In this document: positions 8,166 to 16,653 of the stretch, in pieces | Layout of the letters: each line of letters begins with the position of its first letter | Position numbering within the stretch: the first letter of the stretch is position 1 | Origin: CAZFBA01 sp964517135 | GTDB lineage: Bacteria > Cyanobacteriota > Vampirovibrionia > JBFMGH01 | Length of the DNA: 58,700 bases | Assembly: GCA_964517135.1 (NCBI GenBank) | Contig: CAZFBA010000024.1 | Location: 1 to 58,700, forward strand | Direction: 5' to 3' | Notes under the pieces: model-generated | The model's input: the letters and a program-made list of their open reading frames with translations, nothing else | The model's database searches: none | Told to the model about the DNA's origin: nothing | Position numbers and translations under genes: made by a program

Positions 8166-9032
8166 TTACAGGTAGATAACAGACGGTCTCATATCCATAC
8201 CGACATCAAGCACCGGTGCTTTGATAGTAATAGCAGATGTTGAAATATAATCAACACCTGTTCTGGCAAATTCTTCAAGGTTTTCGTAGCTTACATTGCC
8301 GCTGGCTTCTGTAATAGCTTTGCCAGCAATGAGATCAACCATACGTTTTACCTCAGCCGGAGTCATATTATCAAGCATAATAATATCTGCTCCACCCTCA
8401 AGGGCTTCTTTGACCTGACCTTCATTTTCTGTTTCTACTTCTACTTTTGCAGTATGAGATAGCTGTTTCTTTACATTTCTTAGAGCAGAGGAAATAGAAC
8501 CTGCCAAAAATATATGATTATCTTTTATAAGTACACTATCAGATAGATTATATCTGTGAGGTATTGCTCCACCAACTTTTATAGAGTATTTTTCGAGAAT
8601 TCTGGCTCCTGGTGTTGTTTTTCTGGTATCAGTTAATTTTGTAGTAGAACCTGTAAGTTTTTTGACATACTTATTCGTAATAGTAGCTATTCCTGACGCT
8701 TTTTGTATGAGATTAAGTGCTGTTCTTTCTCCTGTTAATATTGCTTTTGCAGAGCCAAAAATTCTTACTGCATCTGTATTGCTGGTTATTTCTGATCCTT
8801 CCTGGCAAAGTTCTTCCCAGTTAAGGCCGGGGTCAAGAATGTTATATACTTCTCTGGCAAAAGGAAGCCCGCAAACAATACCGGCTTCTCGAAAATTAAT
8901 TATAGCCTCTACTTCACGATCTTCCTCTACGGTAAGTTCGGTTGTAAGGTCATTATAGGTTAAGTCTTCGTCAAGAACATATTGCACATATTTTTTCAGT
9001 ATAGTTTTGTGCGGTAAAAAGTTTGTATACAT
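8166..9032 (-). CDS. nadC: Nicotinate-nucleotide pyrophosphorylase (carboxylating)
   Basis: This 288-residue enzyme converts quinolinate and PRPP to nicotinate mononucleotide in de novo NAD synthesis. Family motifs are clear: TDTRKTTPGARILEKYSIKV, then GGAIPHRYNLSDSVLIKDNH with the substrate-binding K-x-x-H, VEVETEN with the catalytic-site glutamates, and MLDNMTP. The usual GGG is GGA here. The ATG lies inside nadB, giving a 62-base overlap. AAAGG about 9 bases upstream and the normal N-terminal length before the EDLTYNDLTTE segment support it. The quinolinate synthase gene nadA is not in the window. Confidence 0.95.
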   Translation of the reverse strand: MYTNFLPHKTILKKYVQYVLDEDLTYNDLTTELTVEEDREVEAIINFREAGIVCGLPFAREVYNILDPGLNWEELCQEGSEITSNTDAVRIFGSAKAILTGERTALNLIQKASGIATITNKYVKKLTGSTTKLTDTRKTTPGARILEKYSIKVGGAIPHRYNLSDSVLIKDNHIFLAGSISSALRNVKKQLSHTAKVEVETENEGQVKEALEGGADIIMLDNMTPAEVKRMVDLIAGKAITEASGNVSYENLEEFARTGVDYISTSAITIKAPVLDVGMDMRPSVIYL

Positions 9033-10653
9033 ATGTATTATCGCCTTTGTTTATACAGCTATGCCAGGCATATTCTTCTAGCTTAGGATAATCTTCTCTG
9101 TAGTGAGCTCCTCTGCTTTCTTTTCTACTTAAAGAGGCTATAATAATCAGATGGGCAATAGTTAACATATTCCTTAATTCGTATTCTTTTAGGTTATTAC
9201 AGATATCAGGCCTGTTAAACCTGGTATTAAGGTTTTCTAGCTGGTTCAGAGCATTATGCAGAGAAGGTTCATTTCTTATTACGCCTGCTTTTTCCCAGAG
9301 GGTATATTTCAAGTCAGTCATTATGCATTCAACAAGGGTCGTATTTGATGTTGTAACAGTTTTAGAATAAAGATTTAATTGTTTTTTAACGCTGTTGCAG
9401 TTTAATATGTGTAGTGAATTTAGCTCTTGGGTGGCAGAATCTATCTTTTTAAGGATGTCTTGAGCAACTTGTTCAGCAAGAACAACACATTCTAAAAGTG
9501 AATTACTGGCAAGTCTGTTGGCCCCGTGAAGTGATGTACAGGCAACTTCGCCTACGGCATAGAGGCTATCAATGGTTGTCTGACCGCAAACATTTACTTT
9601 AACACCGCCCATTGAATAATGTGCAGCGGGTGACACTGGTATGTATTCTTTTCTTATGTCTAAGCCTGCTTCTTTACAGGCATTAATTATATTAGGAAAC
9701 CTTCTTGTTAAGGTTTCTTCTGAAATAATTGTTGCATCAAGATAAACGTAGTCACTATTTGTCTTATGTTGTTCAGAAATAATAGCTCTGGTAACTATAT
9801 CTCTGGGTGCAAGGTCTGCTTTTTCGTGGTATTTATGGGCAAATAATTCACCATTGATATTTCTGAGCCTTGCCCCTTCGCCCCGAACAGATTCTGATAT
9901 TAAAAATCTTGGAGATGTATCAATATGCAGGGCTGTTGGATGAAACTGAATGAACTCCATATCCTGAATATCTGCCCCTGCCCTATAGGCAAGTGCTACT
10001 CCGTCACCTGTTGATACTTCAGGATTTGTTGTATTCATGTATACCTGAGTAAGTCCTCCAGTTGCGAGTACTGTATTGTCAGATATAAAAAGCTCATGAG
10101 AGTTTTGTACTGTATTGAAAGCAATGAGCCCTTTGCATTTGTTATTATCATCAAGCAAAAGTTCGACAGCCTGGTGTTCTTCATAAACGTCAATATTTTG
10201 ATTAGTTTTCAATAAAGCCACTAGAGCCTGTTCAATGTTACGTCCGGTGGCGTCTCCACCGGCATGAAGAACACGCCTAACGCTGTGTGCGCCTTCAAGT
10301 GTCATTGCAAGTCTGTTTTTATTATCCCTATCAAAAGGTACCCCATATTTAATGAGGTTTTCTATAACTGCTGCGCCATTTTCAGAAATAAAACGTGTTA
10401 CCCGGGGGTCTGAAAGACCTGCTCCAGCTTCAAGGGTATCTTTAACGTGCAGGTCAATAGAATCACTGGTGTTTTCAGGTAATACAGCTGCTACACCGCC
10501 CTGAGCATATCTTGTATTGCTTTCACCCAGTTTTGACTTTGTTATCAAAGCCAACTTCACCCCTGTATCTGCTATTTTTAGAGCAGTATACAGGCCTGCT
10601 ATGCCACTTCCTACTACTAATGTTATGTATTGTTTTGCTGCTAAATTCTGCAT
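8971..10653 (-). CDS. nadB: L-aspartate oxidase
   Basis: This FAD enzyme of about 560 residues oxidises L-aspartate to iminoaspartate, the first step of bacterial NAD synthesis. It has an N-terminal dinucleotide-binding VVGSGIAGLYTAL, an FAD-loop region NTRYAQGGVAAVLP, and the family blocks GGDATGRNIEQAL, QFHPTALH, ESVRGEGARLRN, DLAPRDIVTRAI and HYSMGGVKVN. The C-terminal helical domain is present. The frame is open from 10677, but ATG 10653 is preferred because TCAGGA lies 6 bases before it and the homologous N-terminus begins there. It is the first gene of the nadBC operon. Confidence 0.95.
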   Translation of the reverse strand: MQNLAAKQYITLVVGSGIAGLYTALKIADTGVKLALITKSKLGESNTRYAQGGVAAVLPENTSDSIDLHVKDTLEAGAGLSDPRVTRFISENGAAVIENLIKYGVPFDRDNKNRLAMTLEGAHSVRRVLHAGGDATGRNIEQALVALLKTNQNIDVYEEHQAVELLLDDNNKCKGLIAFNTVQNSHELFISDNTVLATGGLTQVYMNTTNPEVSTGDGVALAYRAGADIQDMEFIQFHPTALHIDTSPRFLISESVRGEGARLRNINGELFAHKYHEKADLAPRDIVTRAIISEQHKTNSDYVYLDATIISEETLTRRFPNIINACKEAGLDIRKEYIPVSPAAHYSMGGVKVNVCGQTTIDSLYAVGEVACTSLHGANRLASNSLLECVVLAEQVAQDILKKIDSATQELNSLHILNCNSVKKQLNLYSKTVTTSNTTLVECIMTDLKYTLWEKAGVIRNEPSLHNALNQLENLNTRFNRPDICNNLKEYELRNMLTIAHLIIIASLSRKESRGAHYREDYPKLEEYAWHSCINKGDNTYVYKLFTAQNYTEKICAICS

Positions 10654-10972
10654 AATGCATCCTGACCGGGGTTTCAAATTCTTAACTGCAAAAACTCTCT
10701 CTGAAGCTTGATGGGTGGGTTAGCTTCTCGCTAAATTTACTGCGGCTAACAGTAACCAATATAATAAGAACACAAAAAAACAAATTGAACAATTTTTCGT
10801 TTATAAATTGTATCGTTTTATTAGCAATATATTTGTCATCATACATCTGAATTACTTTTAAGTCAGCCGTTATCAGGTTAATAATTTGAATCTGACTTTT
10901 CAGGAGAGAGAAAGCAGGCAATAATCCAGTCAATCTTCCATTTTAATAACCACTGTTGAATGCATTTTTAAA
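10654..10972. other. Intergenic region upstream of nadB
   Basis: AT-rich spacer that should hold the nadB promoter on the minus strand. I find no convincing sigma-70 pair, riboswitch or NadR-type operator. The open frame here (10682-10933) is unsupported. Repeat copy C begins at its right edge. Confidence 0.5.
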
Positions 10973-11149
10973 GATCAGTGCATAACTTAAAAAATTTTCG
11001 ATTTTCAAAACCCAAATCCCGCCCACCCTAAAGGAAGGCATGGGGTCTCACTCACATGCTATGCCTGCTCGTTCAACCCATATCTTTACTTTTAAAATTT
11101 TTGAAAATCGAAAACAGAAAATTGATTGTTATAGTTATGCATTAGTCTT
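10973..11149 (+). repeat. Dispersed repeat family I, copy C (reference full copy, 177 bp)
   Basis: The left end is GATCAGTGCATAACTT, followed by TTTTCGATTTTCAAAACCC, a GC-richer core (CCCGCCCACCC ... GGCATGGGGTCTCACTC ... GCTCGTTCAACCC), and the right end TTGAAAATCGAAAAC ... AGTTATGCATTAGTCTT. The two ends are imperfect inverted repeats sharing T-CGATTTTC-AAA and TGCATAACT. The core has a small internal palindrome, AGGCAT...ATGCCT. It lies 59 bases upstream of murQ in the same orientation. Confidence 0.9.
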
Positions 11150-11208
11150 TTTTTATATCATTTCCGGTCTTTAATCCAGAATACCTATCATAGAATCATT
11201 CTGGTATA

Positions 11209-12129
11209 ATGAACCTGGTGGAGAAAGAAACACATTATCTTATGAAAGAACTTATATTAACTGAACAGGCCAATAAAAATACTCAAAATATCGACCTGGA
11301 AGATACTTTAACTATTGTATCTCTTATAAATAAAGAAGATCAAGCAGTTCCAGTAGCAATAGAAAAAGAACTTAAAGCTATAGCAAGTGCTGTAGATATG
11401 ATTAGTGAGTCATTTCTTTCAGGTGGAAACCTTCTATATTTTGGTGCAGGTACAAGTGGGCGGCTAGGAGTTCTAGATGCCAGTGAATGCCCGCCTACAT
11501 TTGGTGTTGAGGCTGAGCTTGTTAGAGGCTATATTGCTGGTGGAGATACTGCCCTGCGTAATGCAGTTGAGGGGGCTGAAGATATCTTTGAAGATGGTGA
11601 AAATGATCTGATAAAATCAGGTGTTACTAATATTGACGTAGTTACAGGTATATCAGCTTCAGGCAATGCCCCTTATATCTGTGGAGTTCTATCAAAAGCA
11701 AAAGAAATAGGTGCAAAAACCATAGCTCTTACCTGCAATAAAAAGGCTCTCATAGCTGAGTATTCAGATATCCACATTGCACCTGAAGTTGGCCCTGAAG
11801 TTATTACTGGTTCAACCAGGCTTAAAGCCGGTACAGCTCATAAAATGATCCTTAATATGCTTACCACAGGAGCTATGATCAAAACAGGCAAAACATACCA
11901 CAACTTTATGATAGATTTAAAACCTGTTAACAAAAAACTAATCGACAGGGCTACACGCATAATACAGGAACTAACTAATGTTGACCGTGACAAAGCTTAC
12001 GAAACACTTCTTAGAGCAGATAAAAACGTTAAAGTTGCTGTTGTAATGTTAAACAAAAACTTGAAAAAAGATGAGGCTATCAAGCTTTTAAACCAGTATA
12101 ACAGTAAATTACGTTTGATAATAGGGTGA
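11209..12129 (+). CDS. murQ: N-acetylmuramic acid 6-phosphate etherase
   Basis: This 306-residue SIS-domain enzyme cleaves the D-lactyl ether of MurNAc-6-phosphate during cell-wall recycling. The signature GAGTSGRLGVLDASECPPTF is complete, followed by DVVTGISASGNAPY, EVGPEVITGSTRLKAGTA and the C-terminal helical VDRDKAYETLLRA. ATG 11209 has a poor ribosome-binding site. ATG 11242 (MKELILTEQANKN) is a serious alternative because homologues begin near that L-x-TE-x-x-N. No muropeptide transporter or anhMurNAc kinase is adjacent. Repeat copy C forms the leader and a terminator follows. Confidence 0.95.
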   Translation: MNLVEKETHYLMKELILTEQANKNTQNIDLEDTLTIVSLINKEDQAVPVAIEKELKAIASAVDMISESFLSGGNLLYFGAGTSGRLGVLDASECPPTFGVEAELVRGYIAGGDTALRNAVEGAEDIFEDGENDLIKSGVTNIDVVTGISASGNAPYICGVLSKAKEIGAKTIALTCNKKALIAEYSDIHIAPEVGPEVITGSTRLKAGTAHKMILNMLTTGAMIKTGKTYHNFMIDLKPVNKKLIDRATRIIQELTNVDRDKAYETLLRADKNVKVAVVMLNKNLKKDEAIKLLNQYNSKLRLIIG

Positions 12130-12133
12130 AATG

Positions 12134-12162
12134 CCTGTATTGTATAAAATATACGGGTTTTT
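12134..12162 (+). terminator. Rho-independent terminator after murQ
   Basis: CCTGTAT (12134-12140) pairs with ATACGGG (12151-12157, one G-T pair) and is followed by TTTTT, 5 bases after the stop codon. Confidence 0.65.
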
Positions 12163-12260
12163 AATGAGATGAATCAATTTTGATGATAGAATAGTGTTAC
12201 AAAAATAAGGCATTCAGGCCAGCCGTATAAAAAGAGTCTTGAGGGTTCAATAATCAAAAA

Positions 12261-15215
12261 ATGAAGAATTTAATTAATATTTTGTTAAAAAATAGAAAAA
12301 ATATACTTTATGGCTGTTTTGTTGGCTCTGGTATTATTATTCTTGTACTTATTATCCTGGTGTTAGATTTCAAGGCATTCTTTAACTCTTTTGAACTTTA
12401 TCTTTATGACTTTAGAACTAAGGTTTATGTTGCCACAATGGGCAAAAAGGCTGACCCTGATGTTATTTTACTTGTTCATAATGATGATTCTGAAAATATA
12501 ATCAATAACAACACTGATGCAGGGTTTTTAAAATGGCCATTTCCAAGGTATCAGTATGCAGAGCTTTTAAGGTTTCTCAGGCGGGCAAATACAAATGTTA
12601 ATGCTTTTGACGTAAGTTTTTCAGGAGAAACTGATCCTTATAATGATGGCACTTTTGCCAGAGCAATAGAAAAAAATGGCAATGTTATTCTTGGCTATAT
12701 AGTTCCACCGAATGAATTCTTTAAAAAAGAAGTTTTAAAAGGCAAATATCTCAATAAATTAACAAAATATATTTTTGCCCAGGAAGGTATAGCAGGTTAT
12801 AACAACTATTACTTTGTGTTAAACATTTTTCCTTTTCTTGAACCTGAGAAGATAAAAATAACATATGAACGGGTATTAGCCAGTGGCCTCACTGTTTTAG
12901 ATGAAATTAATAACGATTTTAAAAAAGTTGTAGACGAAAAAGAAGCCAGTTTGCCAATACTTAATTATTATGAGCGGCATTTCAAGTATATTTCTCCTGA
13001 AAGCTATAGAGAGCTGGGGTATGAGTCCATTGTGATGATGTCATATGTTAACCTGATGTTATCTTATGAGTCTGGTATCAGCTCAAAGATTTCATATACC
13101 TATTTTCACCCGATGGGAACCTTAAAGCGTTTTCTAGAAGCTACCCGGAACATTGGCCTTATTAATGTTGAAACAACATCAGCCATTACTGAAACAATAA
13201 GAGAATATAAAACATTCTTTAAATATAAAGATACTGACACTTTTATGATGAGCCTGCCTCTTGTTACGGTTTATGAGGCCCTTGGCAGGGATATAGATTT
13301 TAGCTTTTCCAGAAACCTGCTAAATAAAAACCTTCATTTTGATAATAAAACTTTCAGGGTTTGCGATAACATTAATATTTTTCCTAACTGGCGTTCAGGG
13401 GGAGTTGTTAACGAGACATTTAACCTTAAAAGTGTTGGCTCTATGAAGATAACAACCTATCCTCTGGCCAGGGCTCTTATATATGAGAAGTTTGAAACAA
13501 TGGATCCTCTGACAGGTATTTATATTACACCGGAAGAAGAAAACTTTTACTGGCAGAGCCATTATAACCAGATCGTTTCAGAAGGCATTGCAAATACTAA
13601 TGCTATTTATATAAGAATGAAGCATCATGATGTATTAACTGATAATGATATTAACATTAGATACGATACTTATACCTTTCTTGATCCTTTTAAAGAGGGT
13701 CTTAGCGTAGAAGGTATTCATACTAATGCAGCTATATTTGATTATAAAAGACCTGTTGCTCTCAAAGATTCTATTATTGATGGTGGATATTACAATCACC
13801 TTCTACGAATCATCAGAGGAGACAGGCCCTATCAGTTCTTAAATTATCTTAATGATATCAAATACAGGCATACATACTATGACCAAAGTAAATATTATAA
13901 CTATGTAATAAATACAGCATATTATCCTTATGCTAAAAACCCAAAAATAGCTGGTATCCCTCTTTATGACCTGTATCGCTTTAACGAATTTATGTATAAA
14001 ACAGGGCTTGAAAACACTGATGTTATTGATGTATGGCCACACCTGAAAAGATTTCAGGATTTAAATTTACATCCTCATAACCTGTTCAACAAAATAGTTA
14101 TTATTGGTGAATCACGTGCTACTGGCGATGTTCATTCAACTTCTGTAGCAAAGGTTTTTCCGGGGCCTGAAATTGTCGCCACTGCTGTAGATAACTTCTT
14201 AAATGATGGTACTCCTGATAGCAAAACGATTGGCCAGGTTCCTTTCTGGTTTGATTTGATTGTTATAGTCTTTTTTGCAGGTATAACAATCTTTTCGATT
14301 GTCAGGGCCTCCAATTATTTATTGAGTTTTGTTAATTTTATGGCAATTTTGTTTATTTTCATTATGATTAATTTTGGCCTGTTTATCTTTCCCTTTATCA
14401 GATTATGGGTAAATATGGTATATCCGATAACTTTCATTATTCTTGCAGCTGTTTTTGCTGTCACATATAAAAATATGGTCATAGATAAAGACAAAAAACA
14501 AATCAGGTCGTTATTTGGCAAGTTTGTATCTCCTCAAATACTTGAAGCCGTAATTGAAAACCCTGATATTATATCAACTCAAACACCCCGCAAAAAAGAA
14601 ATGTCTGTTCTGTTCTCTGATATCAGAGATTTCACTTCACGTTCAGAGACAATAGATCCTCTTGAGCTTATTGAACAGCTCAATACATACCTGACCGAAA
14701 TGGTAGAAGTAATTATTTTAAATTATAACGGCACGCTTGATAAGTTTATGGGAGACGCTGTTATGGCCTTCTGGGGAGATCCTATACCTCTGGAAGACCA
14801 CGCCAGGAGAGCAGTATTAACTGCTCTGGCTATGCGCAAGCACCTTGAACTTCTCAACAAGCACTGGGAAAAGCAGGGTAAAACTACTTTAAAAATCGGT
14901 ATTGGTGTAAACTCCGGTGAAATGATTGTAGGCCATATGGGGTCTCCTCGTTTGATTGACTATACTGTTCTGGGTGATAACGTAAACGTTGCTTCACGTA
15001 TTGAAGGGCTAAATAAACAGTTTGGTACTGACATAATTATCAGTGAATCAACATATGAACAGGTCAAAGACATTGTAGATGTAGAAGACATGGGCTATAC
15101 CCACATAAAAGGAAAGGCAAAAGAAATCAGGGTCTATAGTGTAATAGATCTCAAACCTGATGCCAGTGTTGAATTCGATAAATCACCAGTACTGTATACC
15201 ATAAAAGATGAGTAA
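12261..15215 (+). CDS. CHASE2-domain class III adenylate cyclase
   Basis: This 984-residue membrane cyclase is predicted to make cAMP. An N-terminal helix (about 17-37) precedes a very large extracytoplasmic sensor with CHASE2 features (DPDVILLVHNDD, FKSVGSMKITTY, NKIVIIGESRATGDVHST). Three helices follow (about 655-745) and then the cyclase domain (about 770-965). Catalytic residues are intact: metal Asp in LFSDIRDFT (~785) and DKFMGDAVMAFWG (~827), the lysine of that block and the Asp of LIDYTVLGDNVNVASRIEG (~897), which fit adenine rather than guanine specificity, plus the transition-state Asn and Arg. Typical CHASE2 cyclases are 650-750 residues; this sensor is about 300 residues longer. 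The ribosome-binding site is weak. It stands alone. Confidence 0.9.
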   Translation: MKNLINILLKNRKNILYGCFVGSGIIILVLIILVLDFKAFFNSFELYLYDFRTKVYVATMGKKADPDVILLVHNDDSENIINNNTDAGFLKWPFPRYQYAELLRFLRRANTNVNAFDVSFSGETDPYNDGTFARAIEKNGNVILGYIVPPNEFFKKEVLKGKYLNKLTKYIFAQEGIAGYNNYYFVLNIFPFLEPEKIKITYERVLASGLTVLDEINNDFKKVVDEKEASLPILNYYERHFKYISPESYRELGYESIVMMSYVNLMLSYESGISSKISYTYFHPMGTLKRFLEATRNIGLINVETTSAITETIREYKTFFKYKDTDTFMMSLPLVTVYEALGRDIDFSFSRNLLNKNLHFDNKTFRVCDNINIFPNWRSGGVVNETFNLKSVGSMKITTYPLARALIYEKFETMDPLTGIYITPEEENFYWQSHYNQIVSEGIANTNAIYIRMKHHDVLTDNDINIRYDTYTFLDPFKEGLSVEGIHTNAAIFDYKRPVALKDSIIDGGYYNHLLRIIRGDRPYQFLNYLNDIKYRHTYYDQSKYYNYVINTAYYPYAKNPKIAGIPLYDLYRFNEFMYKTGLENTDVIDVWPHLKRFQDLNLHPHNLFNKIVIIGESRATGDVHSTSVAKVFPGPEIVATAVDNFLNDGTPDSKTIGQVPFWFDLIVIVFFAGITIFSIVRASNYLLSFVNFMAILFIFIMINFGLFIFPFIRLWVNMVYPITFIILAAVFAVTYKNMVIDKDKKQIRSLFGKFVSPQILEAVIENPDIISTQTPRKKEMSVLFSDIRDFTSRSETIDPLELIEQLNTYLTEMVEVIILNYNGTLDKFMGDAVMAFWGDPIPLEDHARRAVLTALAMRKHLELLNKHWEKQGKTTLKIGIGVNSGEMIVGHMGSPRLIDYTVLGDNVNVASRIEGLNKQFGTDIIISESTYEQVKDIVDVEDMGYTHIKGKAKEIRVYSVIDLKPDASVEFDKSPVLYTIKDE

Positions 15216-15266
15216 AACGCAACATATATTTGCTTTTCAATCTTACCCTGTCGTGGAATTATTTTC

Positions 15267-16586
15267 TTACGACATAAATCCACGGCAGCATTCATCCCTT
15301 AATGAGAGGTATGAACCTGCCAGATAAAGCGAACCTGTCAAAACAATTATAGAATTATTATTAAGAGCATTTCTGGCCATCTCAAGGGCTTCTTGAAGAG
15401 AACAGGCTGCCGTAACATCAAGATTTTTGCCGGTATTTAAAGCTTTTTCTGCCAGTTCATAAGCAGGTATCGCACTATTAGAAGCAGGTTCCGTAGTTAT
15501 CACTCTGTCACCTTCTCTAAAAAGTATATCAAGCATTGCATCTGCATCTTTGGTTTTCAATATACCAGTAATCCAGATGATTTTTTTATCTTTAAAATAT
15601 ATATCAAGAAGATCTCTGAGTGTTTTAGCTCCGCAGGGGTTATGTGCTCCGTCTATTAAAATATTTTCATCATGAAAAAACTGTGCCCTTCCAGGCCACA
15701 AAGCATTTTTAAGACCTGTTTTTACTGCTGAGTGAGATATATTGTAGCCATTATGATTCATTAGCCTTATAGCTTCAAGGACAATGGCAATATTTTCTCT
15801 ATGGTGTTCACCTATCATTGATAATTCGGCAATACGTTCTCCTGATTCAAAATATAATAACTGTTTTAAGGCTTTTTCTTTGTACACAAAAGAATATCGC
15901 TCAGGTTCAGCAATAATAACAGTTGCATTTTTTTCTTTTGCAACGTTAATGATAGTTTTTTTGCCCGGGTTGTCTTCACAGAGTAATACATATGTATTAT
16001 TTTTTATGATTCCGGCTTTTTCATAAGCTATTTGATCAATCGTATTACCCAGATAAGCCGTATGATCTATATCTATGCGGGTAATAATGCTCATCAGCGG
16101 TTTTTTGATAACATTTGTAGCATCAAACCTGCCTCCCAAGCCTGTTTCCAGAAGGACTACATCAACATCCTGGTCAGCAAAATACATAAACCCCATGGCT
16201 GTTATAAACTCAAAAAGAGTTAAACCGCTATCTTTATAATGATTAAGCAGTTTAAATACTTTATTATAATAATCAAGAAAGAGGTTTTCAGATATAGGTT
16301 TACCGTTTATGGCTATTCTTTCGGTATACTCAACCAGATGAGGGCTTGTAAAAGTTCCCACATTGTAGCCTGCTTCAATTAAGATAGACTCTATAAATTT
16401 GATTACGCTACCTTTGCCGTTAGTGCCTGCCACATGAATGCAGTTAAGGCTATCCTGAGGGTTGTCAATAAGATTCAAAAGCCTTGAAATGCGGTCTAAG
16501 CCGAGGTCAATCGTCTGTACATAGCTGCTATCGAGATATTCAACAGCCTTTTTGTAAGTTTCGAACTGTCTGGTAATGGTTTTCAT
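15267..16586 (-). CDS. folC: Folylpolyglutamate synthase / dihydrofolate synthase
   Basis: This Mur-ligase-fold enzyme of 439 residues adds glutamate to dihydropteroate and folates using ATP. It has the P-loop HVAGTNGKGSV, the following TSPHLVEYTERI folate-site segment, ETGLGGRFDATN, DIDHTAYLGNT, the GEHHRENI segment and the C-terminal ILIDGAHNPCGA block. The start is ATG 16586, with GAGGAG 5 bases upstream; the upstream in-frame GTG at 16592 abuts that site and is unlikely. It lies 67 bases downstream of valS on the same strand, a common bacterial valS-folC arrangement. Confidence 0.95.
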   Translation of the reverse strand: MKTITRQFETYKKAVEYLDSSYVQTIDLGLDRISRLLNLIDNPQDSLNCIHVAGTNGKGSVIKFIESILIEAGYNVGTFTSPHLVEYTERIAINGKPISENLFLDYYNKVFKLLNHYKDSGLTLFEFITAMGFMYFADQDVDVVLLETGLGGRFDATNVIKKPLMSIITRIDIDHTAYLGNTIDQIAYEKAGIIKNNTYVLLCEDNPGKKTIINVAKEKNATVIIAEPERYSFVYKEKALKQLLYFESGERIAELSMIGEHHRENIAIVLEAIRLMNHNGYNISHSAVKTGLKNALWPGRAQFFHDENILIDGAHNPCGAKTLRDLLDIYFKDKKIIWITGILKTKDADAMLDILFREGDRVITTEPASNSAIPAYELAEKALNTGKNLDVTAACSLQEALEMARNALNNNSIIVLTGSLYLAGSYLSLRDECCRGFMS

Positions 16587-16653
16587 TTCCACTCCTCATC
16601 ATTTTACCCTTCTGCCTGCAGGGTAAGACACCCGGTTCTATTATAATATAATT

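Noticed and set aside
10682..10933. 83-codon minus-strand frame upstream of nadB
   Set aside because: Composition of AT-rich non-coding DNA, no ribosome-binding site, and it overlaps the nadB leader.
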